A DNA stretch of 64,000 nucleotides from NCBI GenBank assembly GCA_037349315.1, contig JBAIAC010000027.1:5797001-5861000 (forward strand), in the 5' to 3' direction. Within the stretch, counting starts at the first letter, position 1. Every line of letters begins with the position of its first letter. Origin of the DNA: Chelydra serpentina (taxonomy: Eukaryota > Chordata > Testudines > Chelydridae). The notes beneath the pieces were generated by a model. It saw only the letters and a program-made list of their open reading frames with translations, did not search any database and was not told the DNA's origin. The translations under genes were made by a program, and so were the position numbers. Of the stretch, positions 29,061 to 42,600 are shown one piece after another.

Positions 29061-30048
29061 TTTTTCTTGTTTTCTTTTTACATTTACAAAGGAATTTTAG
29101 GAAGATAATTTCAGTATGTATGCAAAAACACAGGTTATTTTACCCCAAAAGGGCCTACCTTGAACTTTCCATTACTTGGAGTTATTATTTCTCGTAATAT
29201 CCGCAGCACAAAGGCTTTCATAAATCATTTAGATTTTAAAAACTATTTTGATGCTGCAGTGTAGACCCTCACATGGTAACTATCCCTTATTTAATAGAAA
29301 TTGGTGCCCCATTGTTCTTGTATTTGAGCTAGTTCAAATATCCCTTTCAGTATCTGCCCTTTCTATTCTCTTAAGAATGCTGTAGAATGTGAGGCTCTTA
29401 AGCCACATTTTCCCACAGAATATAGATTGAGGGATAATATTCTGATCTGGATGTAACAGGGATGTATGTGAACAATTCCCATTCGTGGTAATGAGAGCTG
29501 CATCTATAAATCACTACACACTTACAGTACGTAGTCCCCAATAGCTCTTGAAATCTTCTGCCTAAGATCCTCACACCCCCAAATCATTCTAGTTATCTAA
29601 ATCTGTACCGACTTGATCATACTCTTTTTATAATAAAGTAACTAGGAGGGTACACAATACTGCGAGTGAGGCTGCACCAGTCTCTTGCACAGAATAACTT
29701 CTTATAATTATTTTCAATGCTTCCATGCCGGTTCAGTATTTTTTGAGCTGGTGGTGGCAATATGCTGCAATGTTAAATGTTTAAAACAATATATTGTTTT
29801 TATTACAAAAATGTGCTGACTATTAAGAAACATGTCTTTTGACATAGTGAAAAGAACTTCTGAATATCTGTTTATTTAGTGTTCTTAAAAATGTTTAATC
29901 ATTTAAAGTGGTTTCCTGAGTGGGAAATGGTTAGTCATAATTATATTGTTATTTCGTTTTGCTTGGGATAATATTTTATTACTACCTAATTTGACTTACT
30001 ACAGAGAAACCTGGTGTCTTCTGTCCATAAGCAAGGAACGTGTTTAGA

Positions 30049-30149
30049 CATGAGAGAGAGAGAGAGAGTGTGTGTGTGTGTGAGAGAGAGAGAGTGTGAG
30101 AGAGAGAGAGAGTGTGAGAGAGAGAGAGAGAGTGTGAGAGAGAGAGATT
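30049..30149 (+). repeat. GA/GT compound microsatellite
   Basis: About 100 bp of gagaga runs interrupted by gtgtgt runs, in a higher-order pattern (gtgagagagagagagagt-like units repeated about four times). Lies 345 bp from the 45-bp exon, on its downstream side in transcription. Confidence 0.95.
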
Positions 30150-30493
30150 ATGTTTTTAGAACAGATTATTGTATTCACCTTTGCCTAACCGAATTAGTTT
30201 TCATCTTTTCTAACATCTCAGCAGCTACTTTAAAAGCTAAATTTCCCTACTTCAAATATTAATTACAAAAAAACTACTTTAAAATATTAAATATCATGAG
30301 AGAAACACAATGCACATATTTGTTTCTTGAACACTTGATGGCGAATATTTATCCATAGTTTAAAAGTTGGTGATTAAGTATACAGTGCTTCCACCTATGG
30401 ATCAGCCCATGCAGTAAAAAAAACACAACAAGTTATTTTCAGTGAGTACACCAAATGAATTATAGGCATGCTGGGATTGAACTCAGAACTCAC

Positions 30494-30538
30494 CAAGGAG
30501 CTTTTATGGAAAAACATCCTGCTCCAAACAGGTAAGGT
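30494..30538 (-). CDS. BCAS3: BCAS3 45-bp in-frame short exon
   Basis: Very short coding exon of 45 bp: one base, 14 codons, two bases. The acceptor is ccctttacatgaag/A and the donor is CCTTG/GTGAGT. It encodes PYLFGAGCFSIKAP between the split Gly and Cys codons, exactly continuing the ITKRTG end of the previous exon and leading into the [10 protein letters not shown] start of the next. Human BCAS3 is annotated, as I recall, in forms of 928 and 913 residues, a 15-residue difference that fits this exon. Because 45 is a multiple of three and both neighbours can still make a Gly codon, skipping preserves the frame. It is isolated in large introns (8.6 kb on one side, 8.1 kb on the other). The regulated-cassette reading is inference; the exon itself is clear. 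Confidence 0.93.
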
Positions 30539-32344
30539 CTTCATGTAAAGGGGAAAAATGCACAAAAATTAGATGAAAACTCATTATCAACAAGTACAGT
30601 GCATATCATGCTATTAAGATTAAGGTAAATAAAATAATTTTCATAACTGTTTGCAAGGCCCCTGAAGGTATGCTGAACTCTAATGTAACAAACATGCTGA
30701 TGAAGACCACATCATCCAAACACTTACTCATGTGAGTAGCCCCACTGACATCAATGTGACTACCCATGGAAGCAAGTGTTTACAGGAGCAGGCCCTTCAT
30801 GCAGTAACTGCTGTAAAAACAGCATCCACATGCTGCTATCACTTTTAATACGGACAGATTTTGAAAAGTTAGACAGTATAGTTTTCCTTTTTGAAATGCT
30901 CTGGCAATGTCTTGTAAGAGGCACTGCAGAGGAAACACAGAGTTGAGGGCCTTAAAACAAAGTTCAAGTCAATATTAATAATCAGATGAACAAAGTAAAT
31001 TAGCATCAACGGCAGCAGATGCGTGGGTGTTTGTCATTAAATGTTTAAAATGTCGAAAAAAAAATAATTGCCAGAAAGAGATCAGTCCTAGAATAAATAA
31101 ACTTCAGGTAGAACCACCATCTTTTAGGGAAGTTCTCCCCCGTCCCTCTTCCCCATTTTAAAAACACAACCTTGGAAATTAAAATGCATAACAGTGGCAT
31201 GACATGCTAGTCTTTTTTCCTTACAAGCTAGTTTGGAATGCAGCAAAGAAAAGAATCACTAACTTTAAATGCAACATCCGATATAAAATCTAATACTGAT
31301 GCACAACTTAATATGTTTGGCCACTTATTAAAATTCTCTCTACAGCACAAAATCACTTTTAAAAACTATTTTCTATAATCTACAGTATAGTTTTTAAAAC
31401 CAACGCCCCCCCCCCCATCACTTTTTTAATCCATTTGTTTGTTTTAAATCACCCTGGCACAAGCCACAATCATACTGACATTTGTATACAGTCTGGAAAA
31501 AAGGGAGATGATAAATGTAAAGCCAGTTATGTGCTCGGGGCTTCTATCATCCTGATTTGGGGCATTTAGCACTACCCATATAATTGCTGCAGTCAATTTT
31601 CTTAAATGCAGATGTGTCCTTACTTTTTCTATACTTTGAGTTAAGGACAAATAATTGCTAAATGAAACTGAAGTGAAATATTTTCAGCCACCCAAATAAA
31701 ACATAAGGCTATCACAAAGGGGAGTGTTAGGCATTTAGCTATACATTTTCACCTTAAATTTATACCAATTTGACACGAGAGCAATACCACTGAACACACG
31801 TCTTTTTAAGAAAGTAGTTATGTAAAGTTAAAGAAAACAAAAAGTTACACCTGCATGCTTAGGGATCTGAAGATGTACTTATCCAAACAAAGACAAGAAA
31901 ATTGCCAGGGCAATGAAGTAACCCATAAATTATAACGTTTTTGTATTAATACAAGTTTTAGTTTTGTAGGTCAACGACCAAATTAAAGGTATTAGAAGCT
32001 CTGCAGCTTTATCATGTATAGTAACATCTCTTTTAATTAAATTGTTTTCATCCACATGCCTACTGGGGTCCCTGTTCTGCATCAAGGTCCACTAAGGTGG
32101 AACCATCAGCCCCTTCAGGAAATGCCTAGCCATTCTAGAATAGTGGTAGAACCCAGTTTACTTGGATGAACTGACTTCTAACATAGACAACAAGTTATTG
32201 TCCCAAAAGCCACTCTAAGGATTCATCAAGAGATTAACGAAGTGGGGATGCACTTAAGAAACCTTTGACAAAAAAAAAGCTCTCCATTATTCTTCACAAC
32301 CCATTACCAACATACTCAAGAGCCAAGGATCTGCCTGGCCTAAA

Positions 32345-32530
32345 TCTGTAGAGTCATTAGTTAGTGGTCTAATCATGAGCTGGGAATTTCTGAGTTGTAA
32401 TCCTGGCTGAGTTCTACCTAAAGCAAATCAGTTTACCACTCTGCCTCAGTTTCTCCATTGGTAAAAACAGGGAAAATAATGCTTACCTAAGATCACAAGG
32501 ACATTGAAATAATTAAGTATTTGTTTGAAA
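32345..32530 (+). repeat. MIR-like SINE relic, sense orientation
   Basis: Contains gtcattagttagtggtctaa from the head, tttaccactctgcctcagtt, tctccattggtaaaaacagg and gaaaataatgcttacctaag: the sense MIR order. Confidence 0.75.
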
Positions 32531-34204
32531 ATTCAATAAAATTATTATGAAACTGAACAAGTTACTATGAGATCTTTTTTTAATCATGAAAATCACCACT
32601 GCCTTTTTCAAAAATAAACTAAGTGACCAACACAGATTTAACTCAAACTGCACATTTTCAGTATAGATTAGATTTCTTGTAGCACAGAAAAACCACAGTT
32701 ACATTTAAAAAAACAGCTTACATTCTTAATACAAAGTCTGTATACATGTCAGATAGCACAGCAGTAACCCCTCTTTGTTCCGCGGTTCCCTGCTTTCCTT
32801 AATTTACAATTCATTTCTGTGATCTTTTACACAAGCAACTGAACATGTTCTACAATTTGCTTCACACAGCATGGTTGGTTTGTTAATAAAAAAAAGACAA
32901 TGTACAAATTACAAGATAACCCATCCTTGAATTGACAGCACCAGATGGCTATGCTGGGTGACAATAACACAGCAATGTCAAGGCGGGGGAAAAAAAGCCA
33001 CTGAAGTTCTATGATGCATTGGCTCGAATGCCAAGTGCACATAAGATAGTATAGTGGGAATTGTCTCCCAATGGAAAAAATATTAAATGACTGTGATGAT
33101 GATTCAAAATTCAAACAGTATTTTTTATTTTTTCACCTAGTTTTCAATCTGATTATGAGTTTTAAGAAATCCAAAACTTATTTGATTTTGCTGCTTTAGC
33201 ATGTTTTTTAAAAATATGTAACTGTTCAAGCTCTTAATAAATTCAACAATATCTACTTACCCTAACCCCCCCATTACTATCAGGTTTCATAAAGAAATTC
33301 ATAAAGATGATACATAACCATGTTTGAAAAATGCGACCAAAATAGAAAGTTTTTAATAAACATTCAGGCGCACTGATCACTGTCTTTCTAAGCTTTTACT
33401 TGGATTTAGTTTTATTGCATACTTGATTTTTTTCAGTTGTTGTTGCCTACATAATTGGATCATGATATTGCTCTTCTTATTTTTGTTTGCATCACTAATC
33501 GGACCTGGGATAAATTAAGCTCTTCTGAGTCAAAATACATCAAACGGATATCAATGATTTTCTGAACAAATAGTACAGGAGATGGGAAACATTAAAATGA
33601 TAAAATCTCAGCCCGTTTCAACATCAGAGACTTTATCTACGTTTCCCTCTCCTTATTTTATATAATAAAAAAAAAGCGGGAGGAGGGGAAATGGATAAAG
33701 TTTCACATATATGAACTCAAACCTTTCAAAGAGGAAAAATCAGATTTGTTCCTGTTCTTGTAAGGAGCACTGTAAGGCTTTGTTTTGGCAAGAGACTACT
33801 ACAGAAATTGACATATGCGGGTTTCAGTGTAGCTGTGTTATATTTGTGACTGAAGCATGATACCAACATAAATGACCATCCCTTGAGAAATTTAAAATAA
33901 ATGCTGCTGTCAAAGGAGCAAACATTTACAAGAGTTTTCCTTTGTAGCAATTACTTTATCATTTATTTCTTCCTCTCTATTACAGTTCATCTATTTTACC
34001 ACATTCGTATGAACTGGAAACTAAATACAATTCACTCCACTGAAACAGGATGTACTTATAATAGGCCAACTGCAAACACAAAGCTTTCCTCCAATTAATA
34101 CATTCAAGTGCTGTCTTTTTTTTTTAAATGGTCCCAAGACAGTCAGATTGTCTAGTTTTCTATTGCTTCTCTCAGGAAATAAATCATTTGTCCCTATATA
34201 GAAA

Positions 34205-34375
34205 CCTCCCTTTTAGGATTTATAAGCGCTTTGCAAAAAAATTAATGAATTAGGACACACCGCACTTTTCCAAGGGAAGTCTGTATTATTGTTCCTATCT
34301 GTTAATGGGGAAACTGACACAGAGGTCAGGGACTTACCCAAAGACACAGTGGAAATCTGTCGTGGAGCCTACATC
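34205..34375 (-). repeat. MIR-like SINE relic
   Basis: Contains gcgctttgcaaaaaa, ctgttaatggggaaactgac, acagaggtcagggacttacc and aaagacacagtggaaatctg, in antisense MIR order. Confidence 0.75.
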
Positions 34376-36059
34376 TCCCAGCCCCCACGCCCATGTTTAA
34401 ACTACAAAATCGTCCTTCTTCCTTTGGGGAATCTTTTGTGGTGTTAAAGTGTTGGTAAGACAAACTGCCGGAAAATGAGTCAAGAGGCTTATAAAAAAAA
34501 TGGGGGTAAGAGTGACGTGCCAAATGGAGACAGGAGAATAGACAGCTTAAGAGAAAGTGGTGGGGGGAATGAAAAAGTCAAGGGAAGAAGCAAAGGAAGG
34601 AGACCAAAGAAAGAACAGTTATGGGAAACGAGGGATGCCATTTTTCTCGGTAAGCTCACCCTCAGGTATTCAACACTAAGCGTGTAACCTGCATTCAAAA
34701 GAAAATAGCTTAATGAGTGGTCAGGAAATGTTCTGAGTTTTGCATGCTTACTTGACAAAAAAAGCTCCAGTGATAAAGACTGTAATGATGCAACTCCCGA
34801 TTCTTGTATTTCATTCCCATAGGGCTAACTATGGACTCATTCTGAAAGTTTACTCCTCCCTGGTTGCCAAGAAAAGAACATGTTGATTTGAGCTCAATAA
34901 TATTAAGGACATTGATTCATCTTTTTGTATGAAAAAATATTTTGTTGCCCTGGGAAAAGCTAGAACAAAAACAACTATTTGCTTGATGAATCCAGTGTTC
35001 TAATGAACGAGGGGCTTTTCGGATGCTAATAACTAAGAAAGCAGACAAATCTAAAACTAGGCGTTATCTGTTATTGTTTTAGTCTTGCTTTTTCTTTCTG
35101 GAATTTTACCATAATAGATTTAAAATCTGATTTTTAAAAGCGACAGAAAGAATCAATTTTGATGACCGCTGTATAGTAGTTGTAAAATCCCATTGATTTC
35201 AAGCGCTTCCTCCTTCTCTGATCACTGCACAATCACAAGGTTAAGCAGCTGCTTCCAAAGACTGCCTTGTTTCCTTGAAGCACAGCTTAAAGGTGCTGAC
35301 CACGTAGGTGTAAATACATCTGTCTTTTGCCATTTGTAGTAATTCATGCCTCCTACACGTCTTAGAGCTAGGCAGATGGTCCCTGTCCTGTCTAAATATT
35401 GCACCGCACAGACTTACATTGCTATGTGTTTCTAGAAATATGAGGGCAGATGTTAAATATGTCAAACACACGCTTTGCCCCCTGGAGGTTTAAGTTAAGG
35501 CTGCTGTCTCAATTTGGCCATTTTAGGCATGCCAGGCTTCTTGGATCCTAGGCATTCCTCTTAAATCTCTGCTTTGTAAATACAGCTTTTCATGTTAATT
35601 TTGTGTACTTTCATCAAATATTTTGGACACAGAACAAAAGACGGCAGCCATAAGCTTAGTATTACACATTTACACAGGATTTGCTGAATATTATCAGCCC
35701 ATTCATGAAAATTGTACTTACATAGCTGGGGTCCTTTCCATGACCATTTTTTCCCCTACATAAGCCTCATTGAATATTTTATGCTCAATTCATTAAAAAA
35801 AATTAACACAAAATAATAGAATAGGGTAACGTTTGTGAATAGGAAATGTACATGTGGAAAAATCTGAGCATGAACTACACACTTAAGATAGGTACGAAAT
35901 AATATGTAGAAATAAAATGCAAGATTTCAGTTATTTCTGCATTACTTGTACAAAATTTCAATGGCATCACCATCACATTTTTTTTTAAATGGCCTCAGAA
36001 AATGCAGCAAAAATTACTGCTGCAAACCAAACACAACCACAAAGCTGACTTTTACTGTC

Positions 36060-36465
36060 TTCCCCGTCTGTCACTCCAATCATGTTATTCCCTTCCTCAC
36101 GTCTCCACTGGCTTCTTGTCTCCTTCAACCATCTCTCTTGCTCTCAGTTCCTAAGGGGCCTATCACTGTGGTTCAAGCTCCCTGTACTCATCTTCAAGAG
36201 TCTATGCCTCTGTGCCAAAACCTACATTCTCAGATCCTCCTCCTCCCCCCACTGTTATGCTCCTCCCAGTCCTTCTGCTCAACTCCTCTTTCTTCAACTC
36301 GTGACTTGTTCCTCTTTTGATCACACAACAAGCCTTCCCTCCTCCTGGTCATTAGTCTCCCTCCCTCTCTTCTTCCTTGTTCACTTTCTTTCCAGCATTC
36401 ATCTCCATGCTCCATTTTCCTCCCTCATCTGTGATTATATTGCACAAAAAACACCTGCAATGTAT
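36060..36465 (+). pseudogene. L2-type LINE C-terminal relic
   Basis: In one plus frame SSRLHWLLVSF is followed by LWFKLPVLIFKSLCLCAKTY, matching the conserved L2/CR1 stretch LHWLPV...FKLLVLVFKSL near the end of ORF2. Downstream sequence is pyrimidine-rich and decayed, with tctccatgctccattttcct near the end. No intact domain. Confidence 0.6.
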
Positions 36466-37811
36466 GCATGGGAGAAATAAACTACAGTTTTCCCTTGTCC
36501 CTGCTTCTCTGTTGTTCCACGCGTTCTGTCTACAATTCTCTGCACAGCTCAGGGGCAAATCATCAGAGGTGCTAAGCACTTACAATTCCCACTGAAGTCA
36601 AGCAGTATCATAGGTGTTCAGCTTTTGCTTGTAACTCGGCACCAAGGCCTGACAAAACCCCCATTCACATCAATGGGAGCACAACTGGGTGGTTAGATTA
36701 TATGACCTTTAGGACCTTGCCAGGCACACCTGTAGAGCTATGTAAAGTATAATAATGAATACATTTTATAAAATATCCCAGACATCATATCAGAGAATGA
36801 GTAACTAACCAGAACAAAGGTCACAATCCTGAAATCCTTACGCTGTGCTTACTCATGTAAAACTCCCATTGAAGGACACTAAGATGAAATTCACCTGTCC
36901 CCATGTGAAATCTAGGTAATGTGGCTTTGAGCAGGGAACTAAGTAAGGGTGGCAAGACGGTACTTACTTGCCAGCCCCCAAACTCCATGAATAGGCTGTG
37001 AATAGGAAAGGGGTTGTGCTAATGTATCCACATAAGTATGTTTTCTCATGCATATAAAAGTTTCAGTCAATAAGGGAATGACTGAGTCAAACTTTTTGCA
37101 AACTTTTAAAATAAAACTCTAACTGTCGAACCTTCAGGGATTTGAGCTTCTCCAGAAAGGAGGGGAAAAAATCCATCACTGAGAGTGTTTATTCATGAAC
37201 TGCAGAAACTGGAAGTTTTCAGACTTTTCCAGAGACAGATGGCTATTTAAGTACACAAAATATCAATGGTCAGCTGATACTGGTCAATTTCAGGAGCAAA
37301 TACCCCCAAATTTTAAAATTTGTGAAACCTGAACTTACTTTGTGCCTCTTTGCTAAGTGTGCATTATATGGTTGGTTAAATAGGTCTTATTAAATGTCCT
37401 ATTTAATAATAATAATGTACACTTATTTAGTAGTGCTTTTCATACCAAAGGATCCTAAAATGCTTTATACACCGTACATACAGAACTACTAAAATGTAGC
37501 TGACTCTTGGATGGATGGCGAAAATCAACAAGGGAACAGCATCCTGCAGAACAGTAAGTGGAAAAGGAAATTTTGATCAAGGACACGGGAGCAAACACTC
37601 ACATCTTTGAAAAATTCCACGGGCCCTTTAAGAACTATGGAGAGGAGAATTTCGACATGTGGCAGCAGACACGTGTGTAGTTCAAACGCAAGTCTCAGCC
37701 TACTGTACTAAGTTAAGAGATTGGGGTGAGGAGTGCTGTGGAGGTAGTCCACTGAACAGAGGGCCTTAATATCATTATCATTTGAATTACCATACTGCCA
37801 AGGAGTCCTAG

Positions 37812-37877
37812 TCATGGACCAGTTTTCCACTATGCTAGGTGCTGTACAAACAGAAAAAAAAAAAAAAAAAAAAAAAA
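37812..37877 (+). repeat. SINE tail with 25-base A run
   Basis: tagtcatggaccagttttcc then actatgctaggtgctgtaca and aacag, followed by about 25 A residues. The word order is the common sauropsid SINE tail (catggaccaggaccccattg pattern). Confidence 0.65.
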
Positions 37878-38599
37878 GGACAGTTCCTTTGTAAGCACCT
37901 ATGAGTGACCCCTGTGACTGATTAATGCAATCAGAAGGAAATCTGTCTTGTCCTTACCTTAAATGTTAAGTGCATGGGATGTGTAAAAGCCGCTGAAAAT
38001 GAGGAGGATTCTCAGGGTTCCGATGAGATGTGTTTTATAAAAAAAAATTACTCATAGGCAGAATTATACTGTCAGGAAAACATTAGAAACATAGATGTAT
38101 GTGTATAGGATTTTTCTATATATGTATCTATAGTCACCCTGGTTTGCTACATATGTGACAGACAACTAACACTATGATTGAAGAATTTAGAAATCAAAAA
38201 CATATTTACAACAAGTTTTATTTAAGGTGGAAACTATTCAAGAGCTCACAGTACAAGATTCAATATAGACCAAGACATATTTTATACTTGTCCCTTATAC
38301 ATAATGTCTACTCATGTCAATGTAAAATATGTCCATGGAGTGGTTGCAAGAAAATGATCCATCTATCCAAACAAACACATATTGATGCTTCTGAATTTTT
38401 AGACAGGTCTGTTTTATGTATTTTTAATACATTGTTATTCATACTTTCTACCTAAGTTTTGTGCCGCTGAATTATATGTACACTGGAAACACAAAGCATA
38501 AATCAGAAAAGCATCACTAACCGCACCAATTAGTTCTATGAGTATTTTGTCGAACAACCACAAACAGTGTTAATAAGAAATGTCATGCAGATACACTTA

Positions 38600-38782
<183 letters not shown>

Positions 38783-39601
38783 TTACTAGAATTTTTTCCC
38801 CATTTATCATTTCTGATAACCATATAAAATTAACAGTTTTAAATATACAATAATAGACTTCTATTGATGAAGAAAAAGAAAAAAATCGCTACAGAATTCA
38901 TCTTAAAACTATCGAAAAATATACAGAAGCAGATAAAATAGCAATAAAAATATTTTTCATATCTAAGGAGATGAAGAAATTGTAGCCTACTGTAATAAAG
39001 TCAGTCATGGTGCTGCTGTTCTATTGAGCGAGTTTCACAGATCAAGACATTTCAAAGTTCAATTGGAGAAGCAGATTCTGAATCCAAATTGTCTATGGAA
39101 AAGGTAAGTACTCTAGAAAGGAATTTTTGTCCTGCAGTATCTCATACTCTGCTTTACATTGAGAAGTTCTGAAAAAGAACATTTTTGCTGCCTCCATGAG
39201 TAAAGGTATGGTATCCTATAATAACAATCTGCTGCACTGAAGAAAGGATAGAAAAATACATGCTACTTACATATAAAGAATAAAATGAAGAAAAGTTAAA
39301 CTAAAATAAAAGAAAAATCAAGAGTTTATTGTAAAATGAAACAAACTTCACTGTCCTTCAAAACAAGAGAAATAAAATAGCCAAAATATAGTATTTAGAA
39401 AAGGGAAAGAAACCCCCACACTAAACTAAACTTGTTTCAAATTACTAAGACAGAAGGTCTGTTTTGGACATATGCTTAGTTTAGATATGCTTTCCTACTT
39501 TCTGTATCATTCTGCAATCACAACCTTTCATTCTTCAGTTAGAAAAGGAAACTAGCTACAAATTTCATGACCAACAGGGAAAGAAATGTAAAGAAACCAA
39601 A

Positions 39602-39605
39602 GAAA

Positions 39606-39645
<40 letters not shown>

Positions 39646-39646
39646 A
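39602..39646 (+). repeat. (AAAG)n microsatellite
   Basis: About eleven tandem aaag units with one interruption at the left end. Confidence 0.95.
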
Positions 39647-42600
39647 ATGAAACAAAAAGGGGCCAGTCTGTTTATAATAGAATCAAAAGTACTTTAAATA
39701 GACAAGCAACTGTGAATTAAAAGGTTTAGATCATTAACTTGTTTTTCTGTGTTCCTATAATGCTGTGAAATGCTGGCTTTGTCCTTAATCAAAAGGAAGC
39801 CATATTGGGAATTAAGTTCCTAAACAACTGATGCATTCTACATAGATATTATACAAATCCCAGGCCAAATCCATACAATCCTAACTGAAGTGCAGCCACC
39901 TTTTTTCAAGGAAGAATAACAGCAAAGAAAAGATTTTCTCACAGGAAGCAGGCTGAAAAGCTATAATGGTACTTCAGATGGATTGAAGATAGGAAAAGGA
40001 AGGCGGAAAAATCTTAATGAATGTCTCATCTTCCTAAAGACACTCAATGCTTCCTTTACCCTCCTTTTAATACCATATAACCGTTAGCTTGGGGTTTTGT
40101 GTTTGTTTTTCTACCAAGTTTGTAGAACTCTGTGTTTTAGGAAAGCACACAAACAAAAAAATGATGAAATTACAAAGTGTATTTTGTGTTAGGTATCCGG
40201 TTTGCGCATTACTCAATACATTTTAAAAGAAATGGCAGGACTTTAATGAATAACCCGCCTATTGAATAGTCTCTGAGTACGGACTTCATTTAGAACTATA
40301 GAGATTTTCCTGAACTAACTTGGGGTGGGGGGGGGAGGGATAAAAAGAAAGAAAGTAAAAAAAACCCCTCATGTTTAAATTAAGCCTGAGGCTTCAATTC
40401 TTTTTTCAAAAAATTCTTTGATTAGTTTCCTTGAAGATTCATTCTTGGTTCATGTGGAAAGAGTATAAAATAGTTTTCTGCATTTTTGTGTAATTAGTTA
40501 CTATTATGTCATCAAGCCCCTTTAAAAAAATGTGTTCCTCACTCTGTATTCAACATAAGCAGTAACATTCAATACAGAAAATGGTGATACCTAAAAAAAA
40601 GTGATTCCAAATATCTATACCTTGCTTTCTGTTAGGAATATGATGATGAATTGTAATGCTGCACTGATCAAGTTCTGAACCCCATCTGCCTGTTGCAACC
40701 GTAATTTGTATACAGTACATACAAGGAATCCGTAATTACTCAATGCACTCAAATCTCAGTACCATGCAGCAATTAATTAGCCTTCCAAATGCAAAGCTGC
40801 CACTGAATTCAATAGGATTTTTGAGTGCAGGAAAAGTGAGTAATCATAAATTAGATCTACGCTGAAAGATGCTGAGCTCCCTCAACTCCCATTAAAGTTG
40901 AGGAATCCTGTGGGGCAGCTGAGGACACTCAGCAGTTTGGAGGATTAGATCCTCTTTCAGGAATCTTAAAGATACCAATACACACACATGCACATCAATT
41001 AGTCACTGTAACGTTTGTATTTTATAGAGTGAAGGATCTAAGGAGTAGCGACATTTTTCTGAGTTGTTTGATACATTACATATTACTTTACTTTTTTACA
41101 TTAAGCATTTTTCTGGTGTTTTTAATGACAACCAAAGGAAGAAAAGAAGAAAAAAGGAAAGAACAAAAATATATAAAGGGAAATAAAGATGCTTAAAAGA
41201 TGATAAATTAGAACAAAATATAATATTCCTTTCAACTTGTCTGCTTGTGCTCCGGGAACGCATTAAAACAGCTTTTATTTATTTACTTTTTCTTAGAAGG
41301 ACTGTACAAAGAATTGTTGCTGTAAATCCTACTTTAATTCCTGCCTAAATCATATTGCAGTCACTTTGCAGAAACTAAGACCTTACTTCCAGTCAGAATT
41401 AACAAAGACATGATACTTGACTATATGAGATTTGTTTTCAAGACTGTGACTTCTGACTCTTTAAACCATCTTTGAAAAACAATCCTATATGCATTCATTT
41501 CTGTTGTTTCTAACAAAGCACTTTCCCATTTGTGATATTTAATGAAAACACTTTCACTTTAAAACATCACCAATGTTATCATTTAATACTATACTAGAGT
41601 TAAGGTGCTCTCATTATAACCTATTGCAGATACTCTACACAGAAAGAAAAGTATGCCTTGTTTTCAGTTGAAAATTGCATTAAAAATAAATTTATGAACG
41701 GAATCAAAGTTTAACTAATTATTCACAAGCATTGCCTACAGACTGTGCAAAAATCACTATCCTTTAGGGATGAAAGAGGTGTGTTACGAAGTAACTAAGA
41801 GAGGGTAAGAAGCAGAACGTTTAACTTGTTCATAATTTCTAGGGCAAAAGTATCTTCAGCTATTATAGTTTTGAAAATAAAGTTTTACTGACTGAAAGGA
41901 TACAAATTTAAATTAAAAATTAACCAACCCAGTCATCAAAACACTCAACATTTCACAGCAGAAATGAAGTCGAGAGTAAAAGATCCAAACATAACAGATG
42001 CAACTATTTTAAACATCTAATCTGCCACCAAATACCTATCAATCTACACTTTCTTTTAAGCAAAATTTAGTGGCATAATTTTGAAAATAAATTCACCAGC
42101 CATGGTGCAAATCAGAAATTAAAAATCAGAATGGTACAAAAGGGTTAAGAGAACATTTTTAGTTATTTAGGAGTGAGCATTTTGCTTGATAATTTGACTT
42201 TTAAATACGCTCTACTTAATGCAGATGAATCAGGTTAGGAAAAATGCTACTTTATATAGAAAGAGTAATAATAATAGCTTTTATTTGAATTATATTTAGA
42301 TACTTTTAGTATGGAAATGTTCTATAAAGTGGTATCTCTATTGTCTGGACAATGTTGCCTCAGTCCCATCATAAAGATACAACCTTGACTTCTTAATTGC
42401 ATAGCCGTGGGGATACAGTAAATGCACTCTGTGACTAGGATTTCTTTATCATGCATTCAGCAAGACCTATATTGTACATCCACTACGGGAATGAAGTGGT
42501 GTTCCACAGATTACATTTAACAGTTCAGGGTTTTTTAAACTTTGTGCATACTATTGTATCTGTCCAAAAACCCAATAAAAAATTATCCCCCGTCCTCTAG

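Noticed and set aside
30465..30493. gggattgaactcagaac next to the 45-bp exon resembles a Pol III B box on the minus strand
   Set aside because: No A box at the right distance and no tRNA fold; most likely coincidence overlapping the intron donor.
36230..36595. Overlapping frames on both strands in a C/T-rich stretch
   Set aside because: They follow from the pyrimidine bias of a decayed L2 tail, which suppresses stops in several frames.
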